DNA of 8,576 nt from Betaproteobacteria bacterium (GCA_019237595.1 JAFAGU010000283.1:1-8576); one strand, 5' to 3'; shown: positions 1 to 8,015, numbered from the stretch's first letter. The notes: a model not told the origin generated them from the sequence alone. Numbers and translations are program-made.

Positions 1-160
1 CGGCACCGGCCGCCACCATGGCGAAGAGTGTGGTGAGCCAGTGGTGGCTGATTTGAACGAGCACCCCCAGTTGCAGACAGAACGCGAGCCAGGCGAGCGC
101 GAAGAATGCCGCGGCCGCGAGCGCCTTCGAAACGAGACGGAAAGAGAAGCGTGCGAGCAT
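1..160 (-). CDS. Membrane protein, N-terminal part only
   Basis: This is the first 53 codons of a minus-strand gene that runs off the left edge. The ATG at 160 is preceded by an exceptionally good Shine-Dalgarno run (AGGAGGAGG, positions 173-165), which makes the start convincing. The visible peptide begins MLARFSFRLVSKALAAAAFF. It has a short basic N-terminus (Arg4, Arg8, Lys12), then a hydrophobic stretch at about residues 13-36 rich in Ala, Leu and Phe, a short polar turn (QISHHW), and the beginning of another hydrophobic segment. That pattern fits an inner-membrane protein anchored by its N-terminal helix. It could also be a long uncleaved signal anchor. I do not recognise the family and give no function. 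It is divergent from the thioesterase at 234, with 73 bases between the two starts. Confidence 0.7.
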   Translation of the reverse strand, partial: MLARFSFRLVSKALAAAAFFALAWLAFCLQLGVLVQISHHWLTTLFAMVAAGA

Positions 161-233
161 AGGTCCTCCTCCTAGCTGTGCAACAATCGATCTTGCCAGC
201 AAATCCTTACAGCGTCCACACGCCTCCTCCGCC
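161..233. other. Divergent intergenic region between membrane protein and thioesterase gene
   Basis: These 73 bases must hold the promoters of both the leftward membrane-protein gene and the rightward thioesterase-MaoC-comB trio. Apart from the strong ribosome site for the leftward gene, only a small inverted repeat (TTGC-CA-GCAA, 193-202) is visible. I could not place a convincing -35/-10 pair for either direction. Confidence 0.5.
165..173 (-). promoter_or_regulatory. Strong ribosome binding site of the leftward membrane protein
   Basis: AGGAGGAGG on the minus strand lies 4 bases upstream of the ATG at 160. It is the best Shine-Dalgarno match in the window. Most other genes here have weak or no recognisable site and depend on overlap with the gene before them. 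It fixes the start of the partial membrane-protein gene. Confidence 0.75.
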
Positions 234-677
234 ATGCCCCGCGACGATTTCGTCTGTGCCCCGACCCTGCGCGTTCGCTGGGCCGAGGTCGACATGCAGA
301 AGATCGTCTTCAACGGCCACTACCTCACGTACATCGATACCGCGGTCGCGGAATACTGGCGCGCGATCGGCCTGCCCTATCCCGAGGGCTACGTCGACGC
401 CTATGGCGCCGACGTATATCTGCGCAAGGCAACCGTCGAATACCTGGGCTCGGCGCGCTACGACGATCTGCTTATGGTCTGTGCGCGCGTGTCGCGCCTT
501 GGGCGCACGAGCATGACGTTCGCTTTCGAGATCTACCGCGAACAGGAGGCCGGCGTCCTCGTCACTGCCGAGCTCGTGTACGTGAATGCGGACCCGAAGA
601 CGATGAAGGCCGCGCCCCTTCCCGCGCCACTGCGCGAGCGAATCACGCGCTTCGAGAAGCGCCCACCGCACGAATGA
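234..677 (+). CDS. Acyl-CoA thioesterase, hotdog fold (4HBT/YbgC-FadM type)
   Basis: This 147-residue protein is probably a cytoplasmic thioesterase that hydrolyses an acyl-CoA to free acid and CoA. It matches the 4HBT family in length and in its N-terminal signature: strand LRVRWAEVD, then MQKIVFNGHYLTYID over residues 12-35. Asp20 occupies the place of the catalytic Asp of 4-hydroxybenzoyl-CoA thioesterase and YbgC, and the N-G-H-Y-L segment begins the long hotdog helix. The usual small Gly just after the catalytic Asp is replaced by Gln-Lys, so substrate range may differ from YbgC itself. The ATG at 234 is chosen because the motif starts only 12 residues later and no usable upstream start exists in this frame. 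No clear Shine-Dalgarno precedes it. It overlaps the MaoC-like gene by 4 bases (ATGA). The substrate cannot be read from sequence. Confidence 0.88.
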   Translation: MPRDDFVCAPTLRVRWAEVDMQKIVFNGHYLTYIDTAVAEYWRAIGLPYPEGYVDAYGADVYLRKATVEYLGSARYDDLLMVCARVSRLGRTSMTFAFEIYREQEAGVLVTAELVYVNADPKTMKAAPLPAPLRERITRFEKRPPHE

Positions 678-1120
678 TCTACTGGGAAGACTTCACGGTC
701 GGCAGCCGCATCGAGATGGGACGGCACACCTTCACGGAGGAGGAGATCGTCGCCTTCGCGAAGCAGTTCGATCCGCAGCCCTTCCATACCGATCCGCAGG
801 CGGCGAAGCAGTCCTTCTTCGGCGGCCTGATCGCAAGCGGGTGGCACACGTGCGCGGTCGGCATGCGGCTCACGGTCGAGAGCCACGTCGGCCGCAGCGC
901 GAGCCTCGGCTCGCCCGGCCTCGACAATATCCGGTGGCTCAAGCCCGTGCGCGCGGGCGACACGATTTCTTACTCGCGCGTCGTGCTCGAGAGCCGCCCT
1001 TCCGCGAGTCGTCCGGATGCGGGGCTCACGAAGAGCCGCTGGGAGGCGGTCAACCAGGCGGGCGAGCTCGTGATGACGATGGAAGGCTGGGGCATGTTCG
1101 GGCGCCGGCCCCGGGCGTGA
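674..1120 (+). CDS. MaoC-like enoyl-CoA hydratase/dehydratase
   Basis: This 148-residue single-domain hotdog protein belongs to the MaoC / (R)-specific enoyl-CoA hydratase group. Known members hydrate trans-2-enoyl-CoA or run the reverse dehydration. The hydratase 2 signature is plain: FAKQFDPQPFHTD with Asp33 and His38 as the catalytic pair, followed by GGLIASGWHT (residues 50-59), in which Gly56 belongs to the substrate and oxyanion region. N-terminal YWEDFTVG and C-terminal GWGMFGRR are also typical of the family. The start ATG lies in the stop of the thioesterase (ATGA, 674-677), and its own stop overlaps the GTG of the comB homologue, so all three are probably translationally coupled. 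The pairing with a thioesterase suggests work on a shared CoA thioester; the exact acyl chain is unknown. It could act on medium-chain, branched or aromatic CoA substrates. Confidence 0.9.
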   Translation: MIYWEDFTVGSRIEMGRHTFTEEEIVAFAKQFDPQPFHTDPQAAKQSFFGGLIASGWHTCAVGMRLTVESHVGRSASLGSPGLDNIRWLKPVRAGDTISYSRVVLESRPSASRPDAGLTKSRWEAVNQAGELVMTMEGWGMFGRRPRA

Positions 1121-1860
1121 AGCTCGAGTTCAACCACAAGGTCCACGTCCTCACCAAGCGCGAAGAGCTCGACGGTGTGCGGCTCGCCGGCAAGGTGGCC
1201 GTGGTGCTCGACGTCCTCTTCGCCACGACGACGATGATCGCCGCGCTCGCGAACGGCGCGCGCGAAGTCCGGCCGGTGCTGGACGAGGCCGCCGCCCGCG
1301 CCGAAGCAAACCGCTGCGGGGAGGCGCCGCACGTCCTTTCCGGCGAGCTCATGGCGGAAACGCTGCCGGGATTCGCCCATCCGGCGCCGCTCGCGCTGCT
1401 CGAGCATGGGGTGAGCGGCAAAGTGCTGGTCTACTCGACAACGAACGGCACCGTCGCAATGCGGCACGCCTCCGGCGCAGCGCACGTCTACTGCGGCGCG
1501 CTGATCAATTGCCGCGCCGTCGCGGAGCACGTGCTCGCGCGACACGCCGGCGATACCGTGCTGCTCGTCTGCTCGGGGTCGGCGAACAATTTCAACCTCG
1601 AGGACTTCGTAGGCGCCGGCGCGATCGTCGAGCACCTGTCTGCGCGCCTTGGCCCGTCGGCAGACCTTTCCGATGCCGCCCGGGCGGCTCGCTCGGTGTA
1701 TCGCAGCGCCGAGCTGCCCGCTGCGCTCCTCGAGTGCCGCGTTGGCCGCATGATGGCGCGGCGCGGGCTCGCGCATGAGGTCGAGTTCGCCTGCAAGACG
1801 GACCTCTATTCGCTCGTCCCGGCGCTCGGCGCGGACGGCATCTTGCGCCCGGCCGCCTAG
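1117..1860 (+). CDS. comB: ComB family protein, probable 2-phosphosulfolactate phosphatase
   Basis: This 247-residue protein has the ComB family pattern. ComB of methanogens removes phosphate from (R)-2-phospho-3-sulfolactate in coenzyme M synthesis; bacterial homologues are mostly uncharacterised. Visible family blocks are VVLDVLFATTTM (residues 29-40; the family norm is DVLRATTT), Gly76-Glu77, STTNGT (107-112), VLLVCSGSANNFNLEDFVGAGAI (148-170, written in parts: Cys152-Ser-Gly-Ser, Leu161-Glu-Asp, Gly166-Ala-Gly) and the late VEFACKTDLYSLVP block. The GTG at 1117 is preferred because it sits in the MaoC stop (GTGA) and gives normal family length; the frame stays open back to 841, inside the MaoC gene. 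No other coenzyme M genes are in view, so the substrate may be another phosphoester. Phe in place of Arg in the first block is a departure from the usual motif as I remember it. Confidence 0.82.
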   Translation: MKLEFNHKVHVLTKREELDGVRLAGKVAVVLDVLFATTTMIAALANGAREVRPVLDEAAARAEANRCGEAPHVLSGELMAETLPGFAHPAPLALLEHGVSGKVLVYSTTNGTVAMRHASGAAHVYCGALINCRAVAEHVLARHAGDTVLLVCSGSANNFNLEDFVGAGAIVEHLSARLGPSADLSDAARAARSVYRSAELPAALLECRVGRMMARRGLAHEVEFACKTDLYSLVPALGADGILRPAA

Positions 1861-3020
1861 TAGCGATCGAAGCCGTAGAACGAAATGGCGAGCCGCGCCG
1901 CCTCGTACGCGATCCAGATGAGGGCGCGCCGCCAGAGGGGCTGGCCCCTCCACTCCCGCGGCGCGAGCGCGAGCGCATCCTGCGCCATGGCCTGCTCGAG
2001 GGTCTGGCGCAACTGCGCTGCGAAGGCCACATCGTCGACGAAGACGTTCGCCTCGCGCGAGAGGAGCAGGCTGAAGGGATCGATGTTGGACGAGCCGACG
2101 CACGCGACCCGACGGTCGAACACCGCGACCTTCGCGTGCAGCAGCGCCGCGTTGTATTCGTAGATCTCGATGCCGGCGTCGAGCAGCGTGCCGTAGAGAC
2201 CCCGCGACGCGTAGTGCAGGAACGGATACTCGATGCGCCCCTGGAGGATGAGCTTCACCCTCACGCGCCTGGAGGCCGCTTCCACGAGCGCCCGCCGGAA
2301 CCGGATGCCGGGGAGGAAGTAAGCGCAGGCGATGATGACCTCGACCCGCGCGGCGGAAAGCTGCTCGAGGTAAGCCTCCTCGATATCGCGCCGGTGGCGC
2401 AGGCTGTCGCGGAAGACGAGCGCGGCCTTCTGCGATCCCGCCGGCGGAGGCGGCTTGAGGTGCGGCGGCGGCTCGAGGGCCGTGCGACGGCGCATCGCCG
2501 CCCAGGCCACCTTGCGCCAGAGCCGCGCCGCGGTGCCGCGCACGTCGGCCGCGAGCGGCCCGTCGATACGCACGGCATAGTCGTGGCGCGGCGCGGTCAC
2601 GCGCGGGTCGTCGAGCGGCCGCTCATAGTCGTCGACGACGTTGATTCCGCCGACGAAGGCGACGCAGCCGTCGATCGCGGCGAGCTTGCGGTGCATCCGG
2701 CGCAGTCGGCTTCGGCGCAGGCTCGGCCTTAGAAGGCGCCTGAACACGAGCACACGCGCGCCGGCCGCCTCGAGCGCGTCGCGAAAGCGCGCCGGGAAGT
2801 CCCGCGCGCCGAACCCGTCGATCAGCAGGTGCACGCTCACTCCGCGCGAGGCCGCGCGCGCAAGCGCGTCGGCGACGAGGCTTCCCGTCTCGTCGTCCGC
2901 GAAGATGTACGTCTCGAGGAAAACCTCGAGCCGCGCGGCATCGATCGCGCTCACGAGCGCGGGGAAATACTGCTCGCCGTTGCGCAGGAGCGTGAGGCGA
3001 TTGCCTCCCGTGTACTGCAC
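1857..3020 (-). CDS. clsB: ClsB-type cardiolipin synthase (phospholipase D superfamily)
   Basis: This 387-residue phospholipase D superfamily enzyme should make cardiolipin or related phospholipids by phosphatidyl transfer at the inner membrane. Two HxKxxxxD catalytic motifs are intact: His110-Lys112-Asp117 (HRKLAAID) and His295-Lys297-Asp302 (HAKVAVFD), each followed by the usual GG-IN or GSSNID block. The N-terminal part GNRLTLLRNGEQYFPAL then LETYIFADD matches E. coli ClsB. The long N-terminal transmembrane helices of ClsA are absent, which also points to the ClsB type. A proline-rich linker (about 184-194) joins the halves, and an amphipathic C-terminus ends in YGFDRY. The GTG at 3020 is chosen: it falls 2 bases after the upstream EEP stop, and homologues begin near GNR. 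The frame stays open much further upstream, but only inside the EEP gene. Its TAG overlaps the comB stop. Confidence 0.88.
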   Translation of the reverse strand: MQYTGGNRLTLLRNGEQYFPALVSAIDAARLEVFLETYIFADDETGSLVADALARAASRGVSVHLLIDGFGARDFPARFRDALEAAGARVLVFRRLLRPSLRRSRLRRMHRKLAAIDGCVAFVGGINVVDDYERPLDDPRVTAPRHDYAVRIDGPLAADVRGTAARLWRKVAWAAMRRRTALEPPPHLKPPPPAGSQKAALVFRDSLRHRRDIEEAYLEQLSAARVEVIIACAYFLPGIRFRRALVEAASRRVRVKLILQGRIEYPFLHYASRGLYGTLLDAGIEIYEYNAALLHAKVAVFDRRVACVGSSNIDPFSLLLSREANVFVDDVAFAAQLRQTLEQAMAQDALALAPREWRGQPLWRRALIWIAYEAARLAISFYGFDRY

Positions 3021-3022
3021 GC

Positions 3023-3796
3023 CTACGAGCGCACGAGCCGCGCGCTCACGGCGAGGTGGTCGGAAAGCCGCGACCACGGCTTCCCGGAATGCACGGCCGA
3101 AGCCACGACGTTGAAGCCGCGGACGTAGATGCGATCGAGCCTCAGGAGCGGAAGCGCGCTGGGATACGTCCGATGCGGCGTGCCCGCATGGGCGACGGAG
3201 GCCTCCGTCATGCCGAGCTTGCGCTCGAGGATGGCGCTCGCCCGGTGGCGCCAGTCGTTGAAGTCGCCGGCGACGATGATCGGCAGGTCCTTCGACGCGA
3301 GCTCCTCCAGCCTCCCGGAGATCGCCTCGAGCTGGCGCGTGCGACCGCGCTCGTGCAGCGAAAGGTGCACGCACACGCAGTGCAGGTTGCGCCGCCAGCC
3401 CGGGACCGCGACGACGCAATGCAGGAGCCCGCGGCGCTCGAAGCGATGGTCGGACACGTCGTGGTTCTCGAACGAGACGAACGGGAAGCGCGACAGGATC
3501 GCGTTGCCGTGGTGGCCGTGGTCATAGACGGCATTGCGCCCGTAGACGGGCCGCCACTCCTCGCCGGCGAGGAATTCGTGCTGCGGCTCTCCCGGCGCCC
3601 CGGGGAAGCGCAGCGCATGGCGCTGGTTGAGCCCCTGGACCTCCTGGAGGAAGACGATGTCCGGCGCGAGCGAGCGTAGCCCCTCGCGCAGGTCGTGGAT
3701 CACCATGCGGCGATTGAAATGCGAGAGGCCCTTGTGGATGTTGAGCGTCGCAACGCGGAGCTCCTGCCCCAACCGCTCGCTCGACGGTGCGTTCAT
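3023..3796 (-). CDS. Endonuclease/exonuclease/phosphatase family protein (YbhP-like)
   Basis: This 257-residue protein is a single EEP domain, the metal-dependent phosphodiesterase fold shared by DNase I, exonuclease III and inositol phosphatases. The catalytic landmarks are all present: TLNIHKG (Asn19), LQEV (Glu52), HHGNAILSR, CVHLSL (His144), GDFND (Asp178, Asn180), LDRIYV (Asp221) and SDHLAV (Asp246, His247). There is no signal peptide or membrane helix. Its gene runs straight into clsB, with 2 bases between stop and start. This is the same pairing as E. coli ybhP-clsB, where YbhP is linked to ClsB-dependent lipid synthesis. A lipid phosphodiesterase or phosphatase role is therefore more likely than DNA repair, but that is inference from context. 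The ATG overlaps the stop of the SRPBCC gene (ATGA, 3796-3793). Confidence 0.9.
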   Translation of the reverse strand: MNAPSSERLGQELRVATLNIHKGLSHFNRRMVIHDLREGLRSLAPDIVFLQEVQGLNQRHALRFPGAPGEPQHEFLAGEEWRPVYGRNAVYDHGHHGNAILSRFPFVSFENHDVSDHRFERRGLLHCVVAVPGWRRNLHCVCVHLSLHERGRTRQLEAISGRLEELASKDLPIIVAGDFNDWRHRASAILERKLGMTEASVAHAGTPHRTYPSALPLLRLDRIYVRGFNVVASAVHSGKPWSRLSDHLAVSARLVRS

Positions 3797-4347
3797 TTGC
3801 CGGCCCCCGCGGCTCGCCGCTCGATTTCCTGCACCATGGCGGTGAACTGCTCTTCGGCCATGGCGCGCAGCGCCGCCACGCCGACGAGCGGCGGCAGCGA
3901 GAAGGACGGTTCGATGACGCCGCGATAACGCACCTGCGTGACGCCAGCCGCCTCGCCGCTCAGGTCGTAGCGGCCGTCCATCCGCCGCAGGTTGCCGGCC
4001 ACGGCCCGCGACACCACGGAATCCGGCGCGTTCTCCGTCACCTCGAGGCGCACCTCGATTGGAAACGAGAAGATGAGGAAGCGCGCCTCGCCGGACTGCT
4101 CGACGAACATGCGCTCGGCCCGGCGCTCGCGCACGACGCTCCGCGTGATGCCGGGAATGAACTTCGGAAGGCTCTCGTAGTCGGTGAGCACCTGCCAGAC
4201 GAGCGCGCGGGAGGCGGCGACGGTCGCGTGCGCCTGCACCTCGACGCGGTCGCCATCGCGGTGGGCCTGGACCGATACGTCCTCCGCTGCCACGGCGCCA
4301 GCGCCCGCGAGGCAGAAAAGGGAGGCACTGACGGCACGACGCAGCAC
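3793..4347 (-). CDS. Exported SRPBCC/START-like (polyketide cyclase-type) protein
   Basis: This 184-residue protein begins with a signal peptide (basic LRR, then an Ala/Leu-rich core, likely cut after AVAA near residue 21), so it should act in the periplasm. The rest looks like a SRPBCC/START-like ligand-binding domain: ATVAASRALVWQVLTDYESLPKFIPGI at about 41-67 (the helix with the W-x-V-L-T-D-Y-x-x-x-P-x-F signature, quoted here in outline), a strand-rich middle and a long C-terminal helix (AMAEEQFTAMVQEIERRA). Such folds hold a hydrophobic ligand in a cavity. The start is a GTG at 4347, 4 bases after the nudB stop, with no strong Shine-Dalgarno. It overlaps the EEP gene by ATGA. Because it lies directly before the YbhP-ClsB pair, a lipid or isoprenoid ligand is a reasonable guess, but none is proven. 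Confidence 0.82.
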   Translation of the reverse strand: MLRRAVSASLFCLAGAGAVAAEDVSVQAHRDGDRVEVQAHATVAASRALVWQVLTDYESLPKFIPGITRSVVRERRAERMFVEQSGEARFLIFSFPIEVRLEVTENAPDSVVSRAVAGNLRRMDGRYDLSGEAAGVTQVRYRGVIEPSFSLPPLVGVAALRAMAEEQFTAMVQEIERRAAGAGK

Positions 4348-4351
4348 CGAG

Positions 4352-4801
4352 CTAACTTAGCACAGCCCCTTCGCCGAGCATCCGGATCGCATCGCGGTTC
4401 GACCAGGAGAAGCAACGCTCGGCCGCGAGCGTCCACGGGAGCCACTCGAACGCCACATGCTCTTCTGGCGCGAGCCTGACGCCGATGCGATGCGCGAGGC
4501 GGAAGCCGAAGACGTGCTCGGTGTTGTGCACGGTGCCGGGCAGGAAACGATGGCGCCACTGCGGATAGATTTCGAAAGTGTTGCTGACGTTCCAAGGCGA
4601 CAGCCGGCCCTCGCCGGCGGCAATGCCGGTCTCTTCCTCGAGCTCGCGCGCAGCCGCTGCCTCGAGCGGCTCGTCGGCGCGGTCGAGAGAGCCCGTCACG
4701 GACTGCCAGTACCCGGGCCGCGAAGCGCGCTCGAGGAGAAGCACGTCGAGCTCGGCGGTATGCACGACCACCAGCACGGAGACCGGCAGCTTGTGCGCCA
4801 C
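4352..4801 (-). CDS. nudB: Dihydroneopterin triphosphate diphosphatase (Nudix hydrolase)
   Basis: This 149-residue Nudix enzyme is expected to remove pyrophosphate from 7,8-dihydroneopterin triphosphate, an early step of folate synthesis. The Nudix box runs from Gly37 to Ile60 and reads GSLDRADEPLEAAAARELEE, followed by ETGI. Glu53, Glu56 and Glu57 are the metal-binding acidic residues. There are six residues rather than five between the first Gly and Glu44, a spacing I associate with betaproteobacterial NudB. Further NudB-like features are RPGYWQSVTGS before the box and HNTEHVFGFRL after it; the C-terminal WLPW and SNRDAI also fit. The start is GTG at 4801, 3 bases after the barstar stop, with AGGT just upstream as a partial Shine-Dalgarno. 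NudB beside aspS, EEP and clsB genes is an arrangement I recall from betaproteobacteria. Confidence 0.92.
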   Translation of the reverse strand: MAHKLPVSVLVVVHTAELDVLLLERASRPGYWQSVTGSLDRADEPLEAAAARELEEETGIAAGEGRLSPWNVSNTFEIYPQWRHRFLPGTVHNTEHVFGFRLAHRIGVRLAPEEHVAFEWLPWTLAAERCFSWSNRDAIRMLGEGAVLS

Positions 4802-4804
4802 GAC

Positions 4805-5233
4805 CTAGCGCTCGCGGAAAAGCGGGGCGAGCGCGAGCGCCCCCTCCGGATCGACGATGACCGCAAAGAAAGGCTTGGCCCGCGCGCGCCAGAATTCGGC
4901 CGCCGAGCCGAGGATGTCGAGGAGGATGCCGAGCTCGTCGGCCGGGGTGGCCGCCGTGTCCGTGAGCACGAGCACGTAGCCCTCCGCGCTCGCCCACGAG
5001 AGGTCGGTCAGGCAGTCTTCCAGCGCATCCCAGTTCCCGCCGAACCATTCCGGGAAAGCGAGCGCCTGGGCGAGCGCCGCAAGGATGGCGTCCCGGTCCG
5101 CTGCGCCGCGCAGCGAGATCCGCGCGAAGTGAAGCCGCGTGCCGCGGATCGCGTCCTCCAGCTCGAGCGTCCGCGTCACCCGGTAGACGCCCGCGCGCTC
5201 GGGGTCGGTGAGGCGCTCCGTCAGCTTGCCCAA
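4805..5233 (-). CDS. Barstar-family ribonuclease inhibitor
   Basis: This protein of about 142 residues has no signal peptide and should stay in the cytoplasm to block the ribonuclease encoded immediately upstream. The inhibitor signature is clear: FPEWFGGNWDALEDCLTDL at residues 60-78, which aligns with LPEYYGENLDALWDCLTGW of Bacillus barstar. Asp69 and Asp73 correspond to Asp35 and Asp39, the residues that contact the active site of barnase, and Trp63/Phe64 replace the tyrosine pair. The N-terminal 40 residues (LTDPERAGVYRV and on) are an extension common in proteobacterial members. The start is uncertain. TTG at 5233, 13 bases past the ribonuclease stop, gives a natural N-terminus; an ATG at 5308 would instead overlap the ribonuclease gene by 62 bases. 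No good Shine-Dalgarno supports either. The stop lies 3 bases before nudB. Confidence 0.87.
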   Translation of the reverse strand: MGKLTERLTDPERAGVYRVTRTLELEDAIRGTRLHFARISLRGAADRDAILAALAQALAFPEWFGGNWDALEDCLTDLSWASAEGYVLVLTDTAATPADELGILLDILGSAAEFWRARAKPFFAVIVDPEGALALAPLFRER

Positions 5234-5246
5234 GGCTCGAAGACGA

Positions 5247-5572
5247 TCATTCGCGGATCCGCCGGAAGGTTCGGTAGTGGTCGTTCGTATAGTAGAACTC
5301 GCCGCCATTCCCGGCGACGATGCGCTGCGGGCCGCGGTCGCCCGCGCCTGCGGCCTTCACCGTGTACTCGCGATAGTACCCATGCGCCCGCATCGGCAGG
5401 CGCTTCTCGCGGTTGGCGAACGTGCTTCCGTCCTGCGCGTAGGGAAACGGGCCGTTGTGCTTGATGAGCCGGAGCGTCTCCCGCGCTTGCGCCGGGAGCT
5501 GGCTCGCCGGGATGTCGTTCTGGAAGGCAAGCGCCGGAAGGGCGGCGAACGCCAGGACGAGCGCTGCCGCCC

Positions 5573-5576
<4 letters not shown>
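5247..5576 (-). CDS. Secreted guanyl-specific ribonuclease (RNase Sa/barnase type)
   Basis: This 109-residue protein has an N-terminal signal peptide (residues 1-17, core ALVLAFAALPALA, cut before FQND) and a mature domain of about 92 residues. It resembles Streptomyces RNase Sa over nearly its full length: DGPFPYSQDG there is NGPFPYAQDG here, and YYHEYTV is YYREYTV. Catalytic residues are all present by that alignment: Glu70 (general base), Arg81, Arg85 and His100 (general acid). It should cleave single-stranded RNA after guanosine. The two cysteines that form the single RNase Sa disulfide are absent; there is no Cys anywhere. The start is GTG at 5576, overlapping the aspS stop as GTGA, so expression is tied to aspS. 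The following gene encodes the barstar-type inhibitor, giving a toxic enzyme plus its antidote. Confidence 0.92.
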
Positions 5577-7347
<1,771 letters not shown>

Positions 7348-7351
<4 letters not shown>

Positions 7352-7959
7352 TTCGTTGCGGCACTCGCCGGCGGAAGGGGCGGCACGACACCCATGGAGA
7401 TGATGTACTTCAGCGCCTGGTCGACGGTCATTTCGAGCTCGATCACGTCGGCGCGGCGCACGATCACGAAATACCCGCCGGTGGGGTTCGGCGTGGTGGG
7501 AACGTAGACGCTCAGGCAATCGGCGGGCAGGTGGGCGGGCACCTCGCCGCCCGGCACGCCGGTCTGGAAGGCGATCGTCCACATGCCCGCGTGCGGCCAT
7601 TGCACGAGGAGCGCCTTGCGGAAGGCCTGCCCGCTCGAGGAGAAGACCGTGTCGGAGATCTGCTTCACGCTCGAGTAGATCGAGTTCACCACCGGAATGC
7701 GCTTGAGCACCTCGTTCCAGAGCGCAAGCAGGCGCGCGCCGAAGAAGTTCTGCGCGAAGACGCCCGTCGCAAAGACGATGGCGATGGTGAGGATCGCGCC
7801 CAGGCCCGGGATATGGATGCCGAGCCAGCTCTCGGTTCGCGCCGATTCGGGCAGGAGGAGCAGCGACTGGTCGAGCGCATCGACGATGATCTTCAGGACC
7901 CACAGCGTGATGACGAGCGGGATCCAGATGAGCAGACCGGTGATGAGCGACTTCCTCAC
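7348..7959 (-). CDS. DUF502 family inner-membrane protein
   Basis: This 203-residue protein of the DUF502 family has no assigned biochemical role. Two transmembrane segments are visible: residues 5-26 (LITGLLIWIPLVITLWVLKI) and about 51-72 (PGLGAILTIAIVFATGVFAQ). A soluble part of about 120 residues follows, with the family blocks RIPVVNSIYSSVKQI, VYVPTTPNPTGGYF and the Pro-rich end. The start is GTG at 7959, giving MRKSLITGLL, the usual beginning for the family; there is no Shine-Dalgarno, and the upstream 13 bases are taken up by the run-off of the FmdB-gene terminator. The stop overlaps the aspS start (ATGA). DUF502 directly before aspS is a conserved pairing in betaproteobacteria as I remember it, so the two are probably cotranscribed. 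Confidence 0.92.
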
Positions 7960-7972
7960 GGCGCTATAAATG

Positions 7973-7995
7973 AAAAAGCCCGGCTCGCGCCGGGC
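7973..7995 (-). terminator. Intrinsic terminator after the FmdB-family gene
   Basis: On the minus strand the sequence is GCCCGGC, loop GCGA, GCCGGGC, then TTTTT. It is a perfect 7-bp GC stem with a tetraloop and a U-tract (7977-7973), a textbook Rho-independent terminator beginning 20 bases after the stop of the zinc-ribbon gene. It ends only 13 bases before the GTG of the DUF502 gene, so it also lies in the leader of any transcript entering the aspS operon from upstream. Confidence 0.88.
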
Positions 7996-8007
7996 CTGTC
8001 ATGGCCC
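7992..8007 (-). promoter_or_regulatory. Possible competing hairpin overlapping the terminator
   Basis: On the minus strand GGGCC (8007-8003), six bases, then GGCCC (7996-7992) can form a 5-bp stem. It shares GCCC (7995-7992) with the 5' arm of the terminator, so the two structures exclude each other. That is the geometry of an antiterminator, but the stem is short and weaker than the 7-bp terminator. In GC-rich DNA such a match could be chance. Confidence 0.3.
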
Positions 8008-8015
8008 AAAGGGGT

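Noticed and set aside
161..233. Possible sigma-70 promoters in the divergent region (TTGCCA at 193, TTGCTG on the other strand)
   Set aside because: Neither hexamer has a -10-like partner at a proper distance.
841..1116. Upstream extension of the comB frame to the ATG at 841
   Set aside because: It would place 92 additional residues inside the MaoC gene with Arg/His-rich low-complexity sequence. Family length and the GTGA junction favour the GTG at 1117.
970..2103. A 377-codon open frame on the minus strand
   Set aside because: It is antisense to the MaoC and comB genes and in another frame of clsB. The translation is Arg-rich low-complexity and has no motif.
2136..2732. A 198-codon open frame on the plus strand opposite clsB
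   Set aside because: It mirrors the clsB reading frame; composition is Arg/Glu/Asp-rich with no domain, while clsB shows both HKD motifs.
3021..3419. Upstream extension of the cardiolipin synthase frame into the EEP gene
   Set aside because: The extra 133 residues are a shadow of the EEP gene and show no membrane helix such as ClsA has. Homologues begin close to the GNR motif.
7964..8002. A 12-codon frame (MTGPARAGLFHL) ending 4 bases before the DUF502 start, spanning the terminator
   Set aside because: A leader peptide for aspS attenuation should contain aspartate codons; there are none. No Shine-Dalgarno precedes its ATG. It is most likely chance.
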